A stretch of DNA of 64,000 bases, from positions 23,568-87,567 of the forward strand of contig JANDLT010000015.1 in assembly GCA_024330265.1 (NCBI GenBank). Direction: 5' to 3'. The notes under the pieces are model-generated. The model made no database searches, had not been told where the DNA came from, and worked only from the letters and a program-made list of their open reading frames with translations. Positions within the stretch are counted from its first letter, which is position 1; each line of letters begins with the position of its first letter. Positions 1-10,205 of this stretch are shown piece by piece. Made by a program: the position numbers and the translations under genes. The DNA comes from Pyrinomonadaceae bacterium MAG19_C2-C3 (lineage in GTDB: Bacteria; Acidobacteriota; Blastocatellia; Pyrinomonadales; Pyrinomonadaceae).

Positions 1-968
1 ACGCTCATATTAAATAGAGCCTGCGTCACAATCATCATCACTATCCCTAAACCGAGCAGCATCCCGAAGCGTTCGGGAGCGCGCAAACTGATGCTCACAC
101 CGCGCCACAACACCACACCGAACAACGCGATGACCGCCAACCCGCCAATCGTTCCGAGTTCTTCACCGATGACCGCGAAGATAAAATCCGAGTGCGCGAA
201 AGGCAGAAACAACATCTTCTGTCGCCCTTCCGCGAAACCCAAACCACTGACGCCGCCACTGCCAACCGCGATAAGCGATTGTGTGACTTGATAGCCCGCC
301 CCTTGCGGGTCAGCCCACGGGTCGAGAAACGACATAACTCTACGCAACCGCCACGGCACAAGCACTAATAACGCCCCGACACCCACAATCGCGGGCATCA
401 CCAGCAAACCGAGATGAAGCAGACGCGCACCCGAAGCGAACAACATCGCCGCGCACCCGACCGCGAGTATCAGAGCCGTTCCCAAATCCGGTTCGGCGAC
501 AATCAAGATGATGAGAAAACCCGTGACGCTGATAGCGGGCGCGAGCGTGCGAAAGAAGTCGTGTTCTTCACCCGCGCGCCGTTCGAGAAAGCGCGCGAGA
601 AAAAGCACCAACGCGAGTTTTGAAAGTTCCGAAGGCTGCACGGACATACCGCCGAAACGTATCCACCGATGCGCCCCGTTAATCGCCGGAAACAGAAAAA
701 CCATGACGAGCATCAAGACGACCACGCCGAGCAGAGGATAAACAATCCGCGCCGCCCGCCACACACGATAATCAATCCGCATCCCCGCCAACATCGCTCC
801 AAACCCGATAACCGCCCACGCCGCCTGACGCACGAAGTAACCGTACACGCTCCCGCTTTCCTTCATCGCCACAAACGCCGACGCGCTATACACCATCACC
901 ACGCCGAACAACGCGAGGGCAATCGTCGCCGCGAACAGGCTTTCATCGTATTTGAGTCGTCTGAACAT
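1..968 (-). CDS. ftsW: FtsW, septal lipid II polymerase (3' end beyond the window)
   Basis: SEDS-family inner-membrane glycosyltransferase that polymerises lipid II at the septum with the FtsI transpeptidase. Reading the minus strand from the ATG at 968 gives an open frame of 322 residues up to the window edge, rich in hydrophobic helices. SEDS signatures are visible: RWIRFGGMSVQPSELSK (about 101-117), AEPDLGTALIL (about 158-168), then GSGGVSGLGFAEGRQK and AHSDFIFAVIGEELG. It is last in the visible mraZ-to-ftsW run and starts 25 nt after the murD stop. That gap is filled by a CAGGAGT heptamer array and shows no Shine-Dalgarno, so initiation may depend on coupling to murD. FtsW is preferred over RodA because of the division-cluster context. 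Confidence 0.95.
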   Translation of the reverse strand, partial: MFRRLKYDESLFAATIALALFGVVMVYSASAFVAMKESGSVYGYFVRQAAWAVIGFGAMLAGMRIDYRVWRAARIVYPLLGVVVLMLVMVFLFPAINGAHRWIRFGGMSVQPSELSKLALVLFLARFLERRAGEEHDFFRTLAPAISVTGFLIILIVAEPDLGTALILAVGCAAMLFASGARLLHLGLLVMPAIVGVGALLVLVPWRLRRVMSFLDPWADPQGAGYQVTQSLIAVGSGGVSGLGFAEGRQKMLFLPFAHSDFIFAVIGEELGTIGGLAVIALFGVVLWRGVSISLRAPERFGMLLGLGIVMMIVTQALFNMS

Positions 969-972
969 AAAA

Positions 973-2439
<1,467 letters not shown>

Positions 2440-2457
2440 ATCCGTCCTCTTAATTCC

Positions 2458-3600
2458 TTACCTTAATTTAAGCGTCGAGATGCTCAACAACGCGAATAAA
2501 ATAGCGATGATTAGAAATCGGAAAACTATTTTCGATTCCTTCCAACCTTCCATCTCAAAGTGATGATGAAGCGGCGTCATATTAAACAAACGTCTGCCCG
2601 TACCTGTGTTGTGTTTCGTGATTTTGAAGAACGTGACTTGCAACATCACCGATAAAGCTTCGAGTACGAATACGCCGCCGACGAGAAGCAAAATAAATTC
2701 CTGCTTCGTTAAAATCCCGATTGTGCCAATCGCGCCACCGATTGCCAGACTTCCGACATCACCCATAAAGACATCAGCGGGCGGCGCGTTGTACCACAGA
2801 AAACCGAGACTCGCCCCCGTCATCGCCCCGCAGAACACGGTCAACTCCGCGACTTCCGGGCGATGTTCCAAACCTAAATATCCGGCGAAGCGCGCGTCGC
2901 CCGTGATGTATGTGAAAGCCGTCAGTGCCGACATTGCAACCACCGTGATGCTGATTGCCAAGCCGTCAAGCCCGTCGGTCAAGTTCACGGCGTTCGACGT
3001 GAATTGCAAAACGAGAATGATGAACGGCAGGTAAAGAATGGGTCCGATGTTGGTGATGTTGGTCAGCGCGGTGGCTTTGAAAAACGGCAGACTGATGTTC
3101 CAAGTGTAATCGGAATACAGCATCAGAATCACCCACACACCGACGGCGATGCCGCATTGCGCCGCGAGTTTCCATCTACCCTGCAAGCCGAGACTCTGTT
3201 TCTTGGCGACTTTCGCGTAGTCGTCGAGAAAGCCGATAAGGGCGAAAAGCGTCGTCGCAATCACGATAATCCAGACATAAAGACTGTTAAGCCGCGCCCA
3301 TAACAAAGTCGAAATCAAGACCGCCCCGATGATGAGAACGCCGCCCATCGTCGGCGTGTCTTTCTTCGCCTGATGTGATTTAGGTCCCTCTTCGCGGATT
3401 TGTTGACCGACATTTAGGCGACGCAAATACCTGATGACGTATTTGCCGGAGAGCAGCGAAATCAGAAGCGAAGTAATGGAAGCATACGCCGTGCGAAACG
3501 TGACGTACTGAAAGACGTTCAAAATCTTGACGAAATACGACTCGCCCGATTGCGCGTTGAGACTCAAGTAAAGCCATTCGTATAAGAGGTGATACAGCAT
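2458..3600 (-). CDS. mraY: MraY, phospho-MurNAc-pentapeptide transferase
   Basis: Integral membrane enzyme that transfers phospho-MurNAc-pentapeptide to undecaprenyl phosphate to make lipid I. At 380 residues it is slightly longer than the usual ~360. Signatures in order are KKDTPTMGG (79-87), the catalytic DDYAKV (126-131), [10 protein letters not shown] (206-215), MGDVGSLA and PLHHHFE near the C-terminus. About ten hydrophobic helices are visible. The ATG at 3600 has GGGGAGAG seven bases upstream. It sits 87 nt after murF and 18 nt before murD in the division cluster. Confidence 0.97.
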   Translation of the reverse strand: MLYHLLYEWLYLSLNAQSGESYFVKILNVFQYVTFRTAYASITSLLISLLSGKYVIRYLRRLNVGQQIREEGPKSHQAKKDTPTMGGVLIIGAVLISTLLWARLNSLYVWIIVIATTLFALIGFLDDYAKVAKKQSLGLQGRWKLAAQCGIAVGVWVILMLYSDYTWNISLPFFKATALTNITNIGPILYLPFIILVLQFTSNAVNLTDGLDGLAISITVVAMSALTAFTYITGDARFAGYLGLEHRPEVAELTVFCGAMTGASLGFLWYNAPPADVFMGDVGSLAIGGAIGTIGILTKQEFILLLVGGVFVLEALSVMLQVTFFKITKHNTGTGRRLFNMTPLHHHFEMEGWKESKIVFRFLIIAILFALLSISTLKLR

Positions 3601-3687
3601 TTGATGCTCTCCCCGTCTGAACCCGTTTCGCCCGGCAATCGGAAAACTTATTGAATCGAATTTTCGATTGTTCGATTCCGGCTTTAC

Positions 3688-5214
3688 CTAAACTACCTTG
3701 AAGCGTTCGCGCAAACGGCGAACCATAACATCCAACTTCACGCCGCGCGAACCTTTGATTAACACGACATCATTCGCGCGCACTTCCGAAATTAACCGCG
3801 ATGTGACCGCTTCAACTTCTGAAAAGAACTGCGCGGTTTCACTGTTCATTGTTTCCGTTTGCGCTCCCGCGACTAAATGCTGTGCCTCGCCGCGCACAGC
3901 CAACAACATATCCACATTTCCAAGACGCCCGATTTGTTCGCCCGCTTCGTAGTGCATCCGTGCGGCGTCGCGTCCGAGTTCCAACATCTCGCCCGCGACG
4001 ACGATGCGCCGCCCGCGTTTATCATCATCATCTCCGGCGTGCGGCGTGGTTTCCATCTCGCTCAACATCTGCGTCATCGCCAGTAGCGAACGCGGGTTCG
4101 AGTTGTACGAATCATCAATCACGGTGAAGACGCCCGACGTTTCATCTCTCGCGTCAATCTTAAACCGCACGACTTCACCGCGCATCTGCGTGGGGGCGGC
4201 ATTCGAGAAAGCGTCCGCGATGGCTTCGGGTGTCATGTCAAACTGTGTGGCGATTGCCGCCGCCGCTAAAGCGTTCGTCAGGTTGTGGCGTCCGGCTAAG
4301 GACAATCGCGCGAGTGCCGAACCGCGCGGCGTGTGCAAACGAAAGCCGATGCTGCCGAGTTGCGAAGCGTCAATCTCACTCGCGCCGACATCGCATCCAT
4401 GACTCATACCGAACGTCACGACGCGCCCCGCGTGAACTTCACGCATCATCAACACACGCGCATCGTCGGCATTGAGAATCGCAATGCCGTCAGATTTCAA
4501 AGCTTCGACGAGGGCGCGTTTGCCCGCCGCGATTTGTTCAATCGAATCGAAAAATTCCAGATGAACTGGAGCGACTATCAACTCAACCGCGATGTCGGGC
4601 GTGGCGATGTCCGTCAAGCGTTTAATTTCGCCGGGAAGTGACATGCCCATCTCCAAGACCGCAACATCGAAATCCGCGCTCCGTCGTCCGTCCGATTCCA
4701 TTTGCAAAATCGAAAGCGGCACGCCAAGTTCGTTGTTGTAATTCTTCTGCGTGCTGACGACGCGCATTCCGTTTGCCGAAAGCAGATGCGCGGTTAAATC
4801 CTTCGTCGTCGTCTTACCCGCGCTGCCCGTAATGGCGACGACCGGACGCCGCCACCGTTCAATCACTCCACGCGCCAAGTCTTGCAACGCGGCGATGACA
4901 TCATCAACGAGAAACAGACGCTCGCGGTAAGGGTGAAGCGTGGCATCGGCTTCGACACGTTCGCGGCGCGCGACGGCAAACGCTGCCTCACGCTCGAAAG
5001 CCTGCGGAATGTATTCGTGCGCGTCACTAAAATTCGTCGCCGTGAAACTGTGGCGGCGATAATCTTCCGGCGACAGGGCGAAGAACAATTCACCCTCACG
5101 CACACTGCGCGAATCAATGGCAAAGCCCGTGAGTTGACTATCGGCGACGGCTTCACCCGCCGCACCGAAATCATGCCGCACGCCCATCATCTCGCTTGCT
5201 TCACGCGCCTTCAC
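3688..5214 (-). CDS. murF: MurF, UDP-MurNAc-tripeptide:D-Ala-D-Ala ligase
   Basis: Cytoplasmic Mur ligase that adds D-Ala-D-Ala to complete the UDP-MurNAc-pentapeptide. The three-domain layout is visible: an N-terminal substrate domain, the ATP loop ITGSAGKTTTK (128-138) with NYNNELGVPLSIL shortly after, and the C-terminal DDSYNSNPRS. It starts at GTG 5214; an alternative ATG eight codons later (MMGVRHDF) is possible. MurE, which in most bacteria lies between ftsI and murF, is absent. The ftsI-murF interval instead holds a multi-hairpin repeat (5241-5411). Confidence 0.95.
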   Translation of the reverse strand: MKAREASEMMGVRHDFGAAGEAVADSQLTGFAIDSRSVREGELFFALSPEDYRRHSFTATNFSDAHEYIPQAFEREAAFAVARRERVEADATLHPYRERLFLVDDVIAALQDLARGVIERWRRPVVAITGSAGKTTTKDLTAHLLSANGMRVVSTQKNYNNELGVPLSILQMESDGRRSADFDVAVLEMGMSLPGEIKRLTDIATPDIAVELIVAPVHLEFFDSIEQIAAGKRALVEALKSDGIAILNADDARVLMMREVHAGRVVTFGMSHGCDVGASEIDASQLGSIGFRLHTPRGSALARLSLAGRHNLTNALAAAAIATQFDMTPEAIADAFSNAAPTQMRGEVVRFKIDARDETSGVFTVIDDSYNSNPRSLLAMTQMLSEMETTPHAGDDDDKRGRRIVVAGEMLELGRDAARMHYEAGEQIGRLGNVDMLLAVRGEAQHLVAGAQTETMNSETAQFFSEVEAVTSRLISEVRANDVVLIKGSRGVKLDVMVRRLRERFKVV

Positions 5215-5240
5215 TCGTTCGCTTTATCCTTCATCTTTAG

Positions 5241-5411
5241 TTCGCGGTGTAAGTATTTTGCGGCTGTGCCACCTGATGTGCGGTGAGGCTGCGCCTCGAA
5301 AACACGAGCGGCGTAGCCGCCATAACTTTTTGCGGCGAAGCGGAAAGGCAGAGCCTTTCCGCACATCAGGCGGCACAGCCGCAAAACTGCACCCGCCGCA
5401 TAAGGTGAGTA
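5241..5411. repeat. Multi-hairpin element, copy 1 (ftsI-murF interval)
   Basis: A large inverted repeat pairs 5256-5283 with 5359-5386 (28 nt, one mismatch) and encloses smaller palindromes built around GAGGCT/GCCTC, GCGTAGCCGC and GGAAAGGCAGAGCCTTTCC. The right end GCATAAGGTGAGT matches the conserved end of the copies at 58755-58959 and 59729-60017. The left end is degenerate. It occupies nearly all of the 222-nt ftsI-murF gap. Confidence 0.8.
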
Positions 5412-5436
5412 CATAATTTGAAATCTCAAACGGCTT

Positions 5437-7650
5437 TCAATCATCACTAAAAACTAACCTCACTTTATCGCCTGCATCAATACTTTCTCCGGCTTCCGGC
5501 GATTGCTTAATGGCGCGCCCTTCACCCTTCGCTTCCAATTCAAGCCCAAGTCGCGCACACACACGCCACGCATCGCGCACGCTCATCCCGCGCACATCCG
5601 GCATCATCAAAGCCCGCGCTCCGGCGTTCGCATAAATGACGCGCGTGCGGCGGGCGGTCACTTCTTCGCGCACCGCGTTCAAGGCTTCGCGCTCCGCATC
5701 GTTCGTCCACATCGCGCTTGCCGCTTCTGCCGACGTTTCGCTCGAAGATTCATGCTTACCATTCGATTCTTCCTGTCCACTGACCACTGACCACTGACCA
5801 CTGACCACTGCGTCGTTTGCGTCACGAAATTCGCCGTCCGGCATCACCCTCAAGTAAGGCAGCACGACATCCGCAATGTCACGAAACACGGGTGCGGCAG
5901 CGTCGCCGCCGTGATACGCTCCGACCGGTTCATCGAGGACGACGACGATGACGACCTGCGGGTTTTCGACGGGAGCGAATCCGGCGAACGAAGCGACGTG
6001 TTTCGTCGCTGAATAAGCCCGCGTCGCGGGGTCAATCTTTTGCGCCGTGCCGGTTTTGCCCGCCGCCGTGTAGCCTTCAAGTTGCGCCTTCTTCGCCGTG
6101 CCGCGAAGCGTCACGCTCTCAAGCATTCCGCGAAGCGCACGCGCCGTCTTCTCACTCGTGACGCGCATTGCGGCGGCGGGTGAGTTCGCAATCAACGCTC
6201 CATCGGATGCGCGCACGCCGCGCACGATATGCGGAGCGACGCGCACGCCGTCATTGGCAATCGTGCCGAAGGCGGAAGCGATTTGAAGCGGGGTGACGCC
6301 GATTTCCTGCCCGATGGCGATTGAGCCGACGGATGAGGCTTGCCACTTTTTGACGGGGCGCAAGAGTCCGGCGGTTTCGCCGGGAAGGTCAATGCCGGTG
6401 CACGCACCGAAGCCGAAGCGCGTGATGTATGAGTGAAGCCGCTCATCGCCAAGCCTTAGCCCAAGTTTAATCGCGGCGACGTTGCTTGATTTGGCGAGGG
6501 CTTCCGTCAGGGTCAACGTGCCGTAAGCATGATGGTCACGAATCCTGCGCCCGGCGATGGTGATGCCGCCCATCTGACAATCAATCGTGTCGTCGGGCTT
6601 CGCCAGACCTTCTTCCATCGCTCCGGCGTAAGCGACGATTTTGAACGTCGAACCCGGCTCGTAAATGTTTTGCAAAGCATGATTGACACGCACCCGCGCG
6701 GCGTCGGCGGGACTCATCTCAACAACGTCGTCGGTGTCAGAGTCGGCAGTGTCGCTTTGACGGTTAGCTTTTGAAGTTGATGACGGCGGAGTGTTCGGGT
6801 CGAAAGTCGGAGCGTTGGCGAGGGCGAGAATCTCGCCCGTGCGCGGGTCAAGCACGACGGCAGTTCCGGCACGCGCACGCGACTGTGCGACTGCCGCTTC
6901 GAGAACTTTTTCGGTTTGATATTGAACCACCGCGTCGAGCGTGAGAACGATTGAACCGCCGTCGCGCGCCGCGACTTCAACCGCATCGTAAGCTTTGCGG
7001 CTCACATCCAGATTCAGATAGACGCGCCCGCTTTCGCCGCGCAAACGGTTTTCCTGCGTCTGTTCAATGCCGCCAAGCCCGTGTTCGTCAAGCCCTACGA
7101 AGCCTATGATGTGCGCGGCGAGAGAATTATTCGGGTAAAAACGCTTCGATTCCGGGCGCGTATAAACGCCTTTGATTTTAAGCGTCTGGATTTTTTTGGC
7201 AACCGGAGCATCGAGCTTACGCGAGAGCCACACGAACTTTCGCTTGTCCTTTCGCGCCTGATTTACGCGCCGGATAAGCGGGACGGCATCTTCATTAAGC
7301 AAATCCGCGAGACGTGCGATGTCTTTCTCCACGTTTTCGATTTCATCCGGCACGGCGAACACGGACGCGACTTCGACGCTGCGCGCGAGTTCGCGCCCGT
7401 TGCGGTCGAGAATCAAACCGCGTCCGGCGCGCGTCGCACGCGAACCCTGCTGTTGACCCCTCGCCCGTGCGACGAGAAATTCGTGACCCGCCGTTTGCAA
7501 ATATATGAGCCGCACGCCGACGCATATTATCCACACACATAACACCGCGCACATCATCAAAGCGCGCCGCCGCGTGCGGTCGGGCGTCGCCGTCGCGGTT
7601 TTGCGCGCGGGCGAATTTTGAATTGGCAATCGGCGGTAGTGGTTAATCAT
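5437..7650 (-). CDS. ftsI: FtsI-type class B penicillin-binding protein with PASTA domain
   Basis: Divisome transpeptidase that crosslinks septal peptidoglycan, anchored by one N-terminal membrane segment (about 33-52). Catalytic motifs are STFK (about 335-338), SSN (389-391) and KTGT (533-536), followed by a C-terminal PASTA domain (about 668-738) beginning near MMPDVRGMSVRDAWRVC. An in-frame heptamer repeat (CCACTGA units, 5777-5810) codes for the Ser/Val/Gly/Gln-rich linker VVSGQWSVVSGQ between transpeptidase and PASTA. ATG 7650 was chosen over an adjacent TTG. A C-terminal PASTA is more common in Spo0A-type and actinobacterial PBPs than in proteobacterial FtsI. Position after ftsL supports the division role. 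Confidence 0.94.
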   Translation of the reverse strand: MINHYRRLPIQNSPARKTATATPDRTRRRALMMCAVLCVWIICVGVRLIYLQTAGHEFLVARARGQQQGSRATRAGRGLILDRNGRELARSVEVASVFAVPDEIENVEKDIARLADLLNEDAVPLIRRVNQARKDKRKFVWLSRKLDAPVAKKIQTLKIKGVYTRPESKRFYPNNSLAAHIIGFVGLDEHGLGGIEQTQENRLRGESGRVYLNLDVSRKAYDAVEVAARDGGSIVLTLDAVVQYQTEKVLEAAVAQSRARAGTAVVLDPRTGEILALANAPTFDPNTPPSSTSKANRQSDTADSDTDDVVEMSPADAARVRVNHALQNIYEPGSTFKIVAYAGAMEEGLAKPDDTIDCQMGGITIAGRRIRDHHAYGTLTLTEALAKSSNVAAIKLGLRLGDERLHSYITRFGFGACTGIDLPGETAGLLRPVKKWQASSVGSIAIGQEIGVTPLQIASAFGTIANDGVRVAPHIVRGVRASDGALIANSPAAAMRVTSEKTARALRGMLESVTLRGTAKKAQLEGYTAAGKTGTAQKIDPATRAYSATKHVASFAGFAPVENPQVVIVVVLDEPVGAYHGGDAAAPVFRDIADVVLPYLRVMPDGEFRDANDAVVSGQWSVVSGQEESNGKHESSSETSAEAASAMWTNDAEREALNAVREEVTARRTRVIYANAGARALMMPDVRGMSVRDAWRVCARLGLELEAKGEGRAIKQSPEAGESIDAGDKVRLVFSDD
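5777..5810. repeat. CCACTGA heptamer array inside ftsI
   Basis: Almost five tandem CCACTGA units (34 nt). Because the unit is 7 nt, successive units shift frame and encode a QWSVVSG-type heptapeptide on the minus strand. The ftsI frame stays open. The array lies in the linker between two folded domains. Confidence 0.85.
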
Positions 7651-7711
7651 CAATCGTGGTCAATCATCAAAGACAAACTTTGACTTCCATTACGACTTCA
7701 ATACGATTTCT

Positions 7712-8227
7712 TCAACGTCCGGTTGCGGCGGCGCGGCGTAGGTTTGAAGTCACTGAAGTGGACGAAGCGGGCGCATCGGGAATGCTCTTTAGTTTAACGG
7801 CATCCTGTTTGACAGAGACTTGTTTGACCGCAACTTGTTTGGCGAAATCCCCCTTGACCGCGACCTGTTTCGCTTCGCCGGAATGAGCGTCGAAAGTGTT
7901 TCTCAACTGCGATGCGCGGGCGGTGTTGAGTCCATGTTGACGCGCCATACTTTCGAGGTTGCGCGGGGCGGTCGCTTCGTTATACGCGAGTTGCAATCGC
8001 TTCTGTTCGGCAAGCAAAGCGGCTTGTTCGCCGCGCAATTTTTCGCATTCGTAACCGTGATTGACCGCCGCGATATGTTGGGCGGCGGCGCGCACAAAAC
8101 AAACGCTCAACACCACGCCGCACGCGACGAGAATCCAGATGTATGCCTGTGGTGTGCGCCCGGCGAACGGTGGCGCGTTGGCGCGTGAGCGCGATGATGA
8201 TAGAGGTGATGATTGTGTGCGGTTCAT
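7712..8227 (-). CDS. ftsL: FtsL-like septum protein
   Basis: Small bitopic membrane protein in the slot of ftsL between rsmH and ftsI. From ATG 8227 (GAGGAACGAAAGC just upstream is a good ribosome site) it has a ~30-residue cytoplasmic tail, one membrane helix around YIWILVACGVVLSVCFV, then a heptad-rich segment (ACEKLRGEQAALLAEQKRLQ-like) expected to form the FtsL/FtsB coiled coil. The open frame extends upstream to a TTG at 8302, but no ribosome site supports that. The C-terminal tail is a low-complexity repeat of KQVAVK/KQVSVK units encoded by a ~15-nt DNA repeat (about 7803-7875). Assignment rests on position, size and topology because FtsL sequences diverge strongly. Confidence 0.8.
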   Translation of the reverse strand: MNRTQSSPLSSSRSRANAPPFAGRTPQAYIWILVACGVVLSVCFVRAAAQHIAAVNHGYECEKLRGEQAALLAEQKRLQLAYNEATAPRNLESMARQHGLNTARASQLRNTFDAHSGEAKQVAVKGDFAKQVAVKQVSVKQDAVKLKSIPDAPASSTSVTSNLRRAAATGR

Positions 8228-8362
8228 GCTTTCGTTCCTCAAGTCTGGTGATGAGCCGTCTGAGTGACGCCGATAATTCAGGCGGCACGCACGCGCTTTC
8301 AAGTTCGGGGTCGAAGGAGAGTTGAACGATTTACATCGGGGGCGAGATGAACGCCGCGCGTG

Positions 8363-9457
8363 TTAAAGACGCTGACAGGCGCGCAACTTTGCGCTTCGTG
8401 CGCGCGGGTTAATCCGTGCTTCCGCCGCGTCAGGGGTTACGGGGCGGCGTGTCAAAATCTGTACGGCTTCGCGGCTGCCGCATTCGCACATTGGCAAGCG
8501 CGAATCGCATTCGCATCCTCCGGCGAGGCGGCGCAGTGTGCGCTTTATAATGCGGTCTTCCAGTGAATGAAAACTGATGCACACGAAGCGTCCGCGCGGA
8601 TTAAGAATTTCAATCGAACTTTCAACAAACTTCGCCAAGTCGTCGAGTTCGCCGTTGACGGCGATGCGTAAAGCTTGAAACGTGCGCGTCGCGGGGTGAA
8701 TCTCGGCGGTCGCACGAGAGCGCGTTCGTCTGCTTTTTCCGGCACGATAGCGAATCACTCCCGCGACTAAATTCGCCAATTCAACGGTCGTCGTTACGGG
8801 TTCGCCACGTTCGCGGCGTTCGACGATGCGCCGCGCGATGCGCCGTGAAGCGGGTTCTTCGCCGTATTCGTAAATGATGCGGGCGATTTCCACTTCCGGC
8901 AGTTCAGCAAGCAAATCGGCGGCGGTCGGGTCATCGCCCTCCGCATCCATACGCATATCGAGCGGCGCGTCAAAGCGAAAACTGAATCCGCGATGCGCGG
9001 TGTCGAACTGCCACGACGACACGCCCAAGTCAGCCAACACGCCGTCCGCCTTGCTCTCGCCCACGCTTGCGAGAACGTCCGCGATTTCGTGTGAAAGGGC
9101 TTTCACGAATCTAAACCTTGTGCCGAATCTGGCGAGACGATGCGCGGCGTGTCGGAGCGCGTCAGGGTCGCGGTCAATTCCTATCACCCGCGTCGTTGGA
9201 TTGTTTTCCAATATCGCTTCCGTGTGACCACCCAAGCCGAGCGTCGCGTCAATGAACAACCCGCCGCGTTCGGGAGCAAGATACTCAAGCACCTCGCTCA
9301 ACATCACCGAGCGATGAAGCGCATCGAAATCAACGTCACCGTCTGTATCAGTGTCGCCGTTAATATCGAAGTCGGTGTCGCCTTCCGTCGTCATGCCGTT
9401 TGTTCGGGCGTCTCTTTCAAAGAACAATCCATAACTTTCAAAATCCGATTGCGCCAA
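8363..9457 (-). CDS. rsmH: RsmH (MraW), 16S rRNA m4C1402 methyltransferase
   Basis: SAM-dependent N4-methyltransferase acting on C1402 of 16S rRNA. The conserved block HRSVMLSEVLEYL begins at residue 48, the SAM loop DATLGLGGHT is at 70-79, and the C-terminal ISFHSLEDRIIK signature is present. The N-terminus is unusual: about 45 extra residues rich in Asp/Gly/Thr (DTDFDINGDTDTDGDVDFD) precede the family start. TTG 9457 lies 16 nt after mraZ; ATG 9394 (MTTEGD) is an alternative that keeps most of the acidic tract. Confidence 0.95.
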   Translation of the reverse strand: MAQSDFESYGLFFERDARTNGMTTEGDTDFDINGDTDTDGDVDFDALHRSVMLSEVLEYLAPERGGLFIDATLGLGGHTEAILENNPTTRVIGIDRDPDALRHAAHRLARFGTRFRFVKALSHEIADVLASVGESKADGVLADLGVSSWQFDTAHRGFSFRFDAPLDMRMDAEGDDPTAADLLAELPEVEIARIIYEYGEEPASRRIARRIVERRERGEPVTTTVELANLVAGVIRYRAGKSRRTRSRATAEIHPATRTFQALRIAVNGELDDLAKFVESSIEILNPRGRFVCISFHSLEDRIIKRTLRRLAGGCECDSRLPMCECGSREAVQILTRRPVTPDAAEARINPRARSAKLRACQRL

Positions 9458-9472
9458 GTTTAGCCTGAACGC

Positions 9473-9913
9473 TTAAATGCCGAGTCGGGCGAGTGCCGCT
9501 TCATCTTCCGCCGTGTACGGGTCGGCGTGCATTCGTTGTTGAAAGCGTTCGAGTTCCCACACATCCAGATAAGTCAAATAACCTAAAACCGCGACTTCAC
9601 CGATTATTCCCGAACTGCGGCGCAACAAAGGGTGAATCAAGATTCTTCCCTGTAAATCCATCGTCGCTTCTTGCCCGTAATAATTCGCCCGGTCGAGAAA
9701 TCTGCGACGGTGCGCGTCCATCGCGGGCAGCAAAGCCAAACGCCCTTCGATGTTCTGCCATTCCTGCAAAGGGTAGATGAGTGCGCTCTCACCTGTTAAA
9801 CTCGTGATATAAAAGTTTGAGCCGTACTGTTTCGCCAAAATGTTCCTGAAGACGGTCGGGATTTTGAGCCGCCCCTTAGGGTCAATTCGCGCGGTGTAAT
9901 TGCCTCTGAACAT
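9473..9913 (-). CDS. mraZ: MraZ, division-cluster transcriptional regulator
   Basis: AbrB-like double-repeat DNA-binding protein that controls the mra/dcw operon. Length (146) is normal. Both signature motifs are visible: an N-terminal FRGNYTARIDPKGRLKIP and a second-half ATMDLQGRILIHPLLRR. It is first in the minus-strand cluster, 16 nt before rsmH, and its upstream region holds three 10-bp-spaced GTGG boxes next to a promoter, consistent with autoregulation. Confidence 0.96.
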   Translation of the reverse strand: MFRGNYTARIDPKGRLKIPTVFRNILAKQYGSNFYITSLTGESALIYPLQEWQNIEGRLALLPAMDAHRRRFLDRANYYGQEATMDLQGRILIHPLLRRSSGIIGEVAVLGYLTYLDVWELERFQQRMHADPYTAEDEAALARLGI

Positions 9914-9990
9914 TGCGCCATTAGTCCGAAAACGAGTCGCTGCTTAAACCTTAAAGTAATTCTTGAAGCTCTGACGGCAAAGCAGTGTTA

Positions 9991-10058
9991 TCAGTCCACT
10001 TCAAACCACTTCAGACCACCCTTCGCGCATAGTACGCTGGCATAAGATACGGTGTCAA
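9991..10058 (-). promoter_or_regulatory. mraZ promoter with three MraZ-type boxes
   Basis: On the minus strand TTGACA (10058-10053), an 18-nt spacer and TACTAT (10034-10029) form a sigma70-type promoter. Just downstream, 10020-9991 reads GTGGT-CTGAA-GTGGT-TTGAA-GTGGA-CTGA, three direct GTGGN repeats with 10-bp period, the arrangement known for MraZ operators. The transcript start would fall at or in the boxes, so binding should repress. Between 10059 and the ZIP start at 10206 only a small palindrome, GGTTTTGCGAAAACC (about 10072-10086), stands out. Confidence 0.75.
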
Positions 10059-10205
10059 GAACTAAATTTCGGGGTTTTGCGAAAACCTTTAAGCACGATA
10101 TGGTGTACTTTTGGCGGCTTGTTCCAATCGTCAGCCTTAACCCTTTTGTTGTACATCCTTAAACTTTAACAATCGCGGATTTTGATTGGCGAATAATCCT
10201 AAAAC

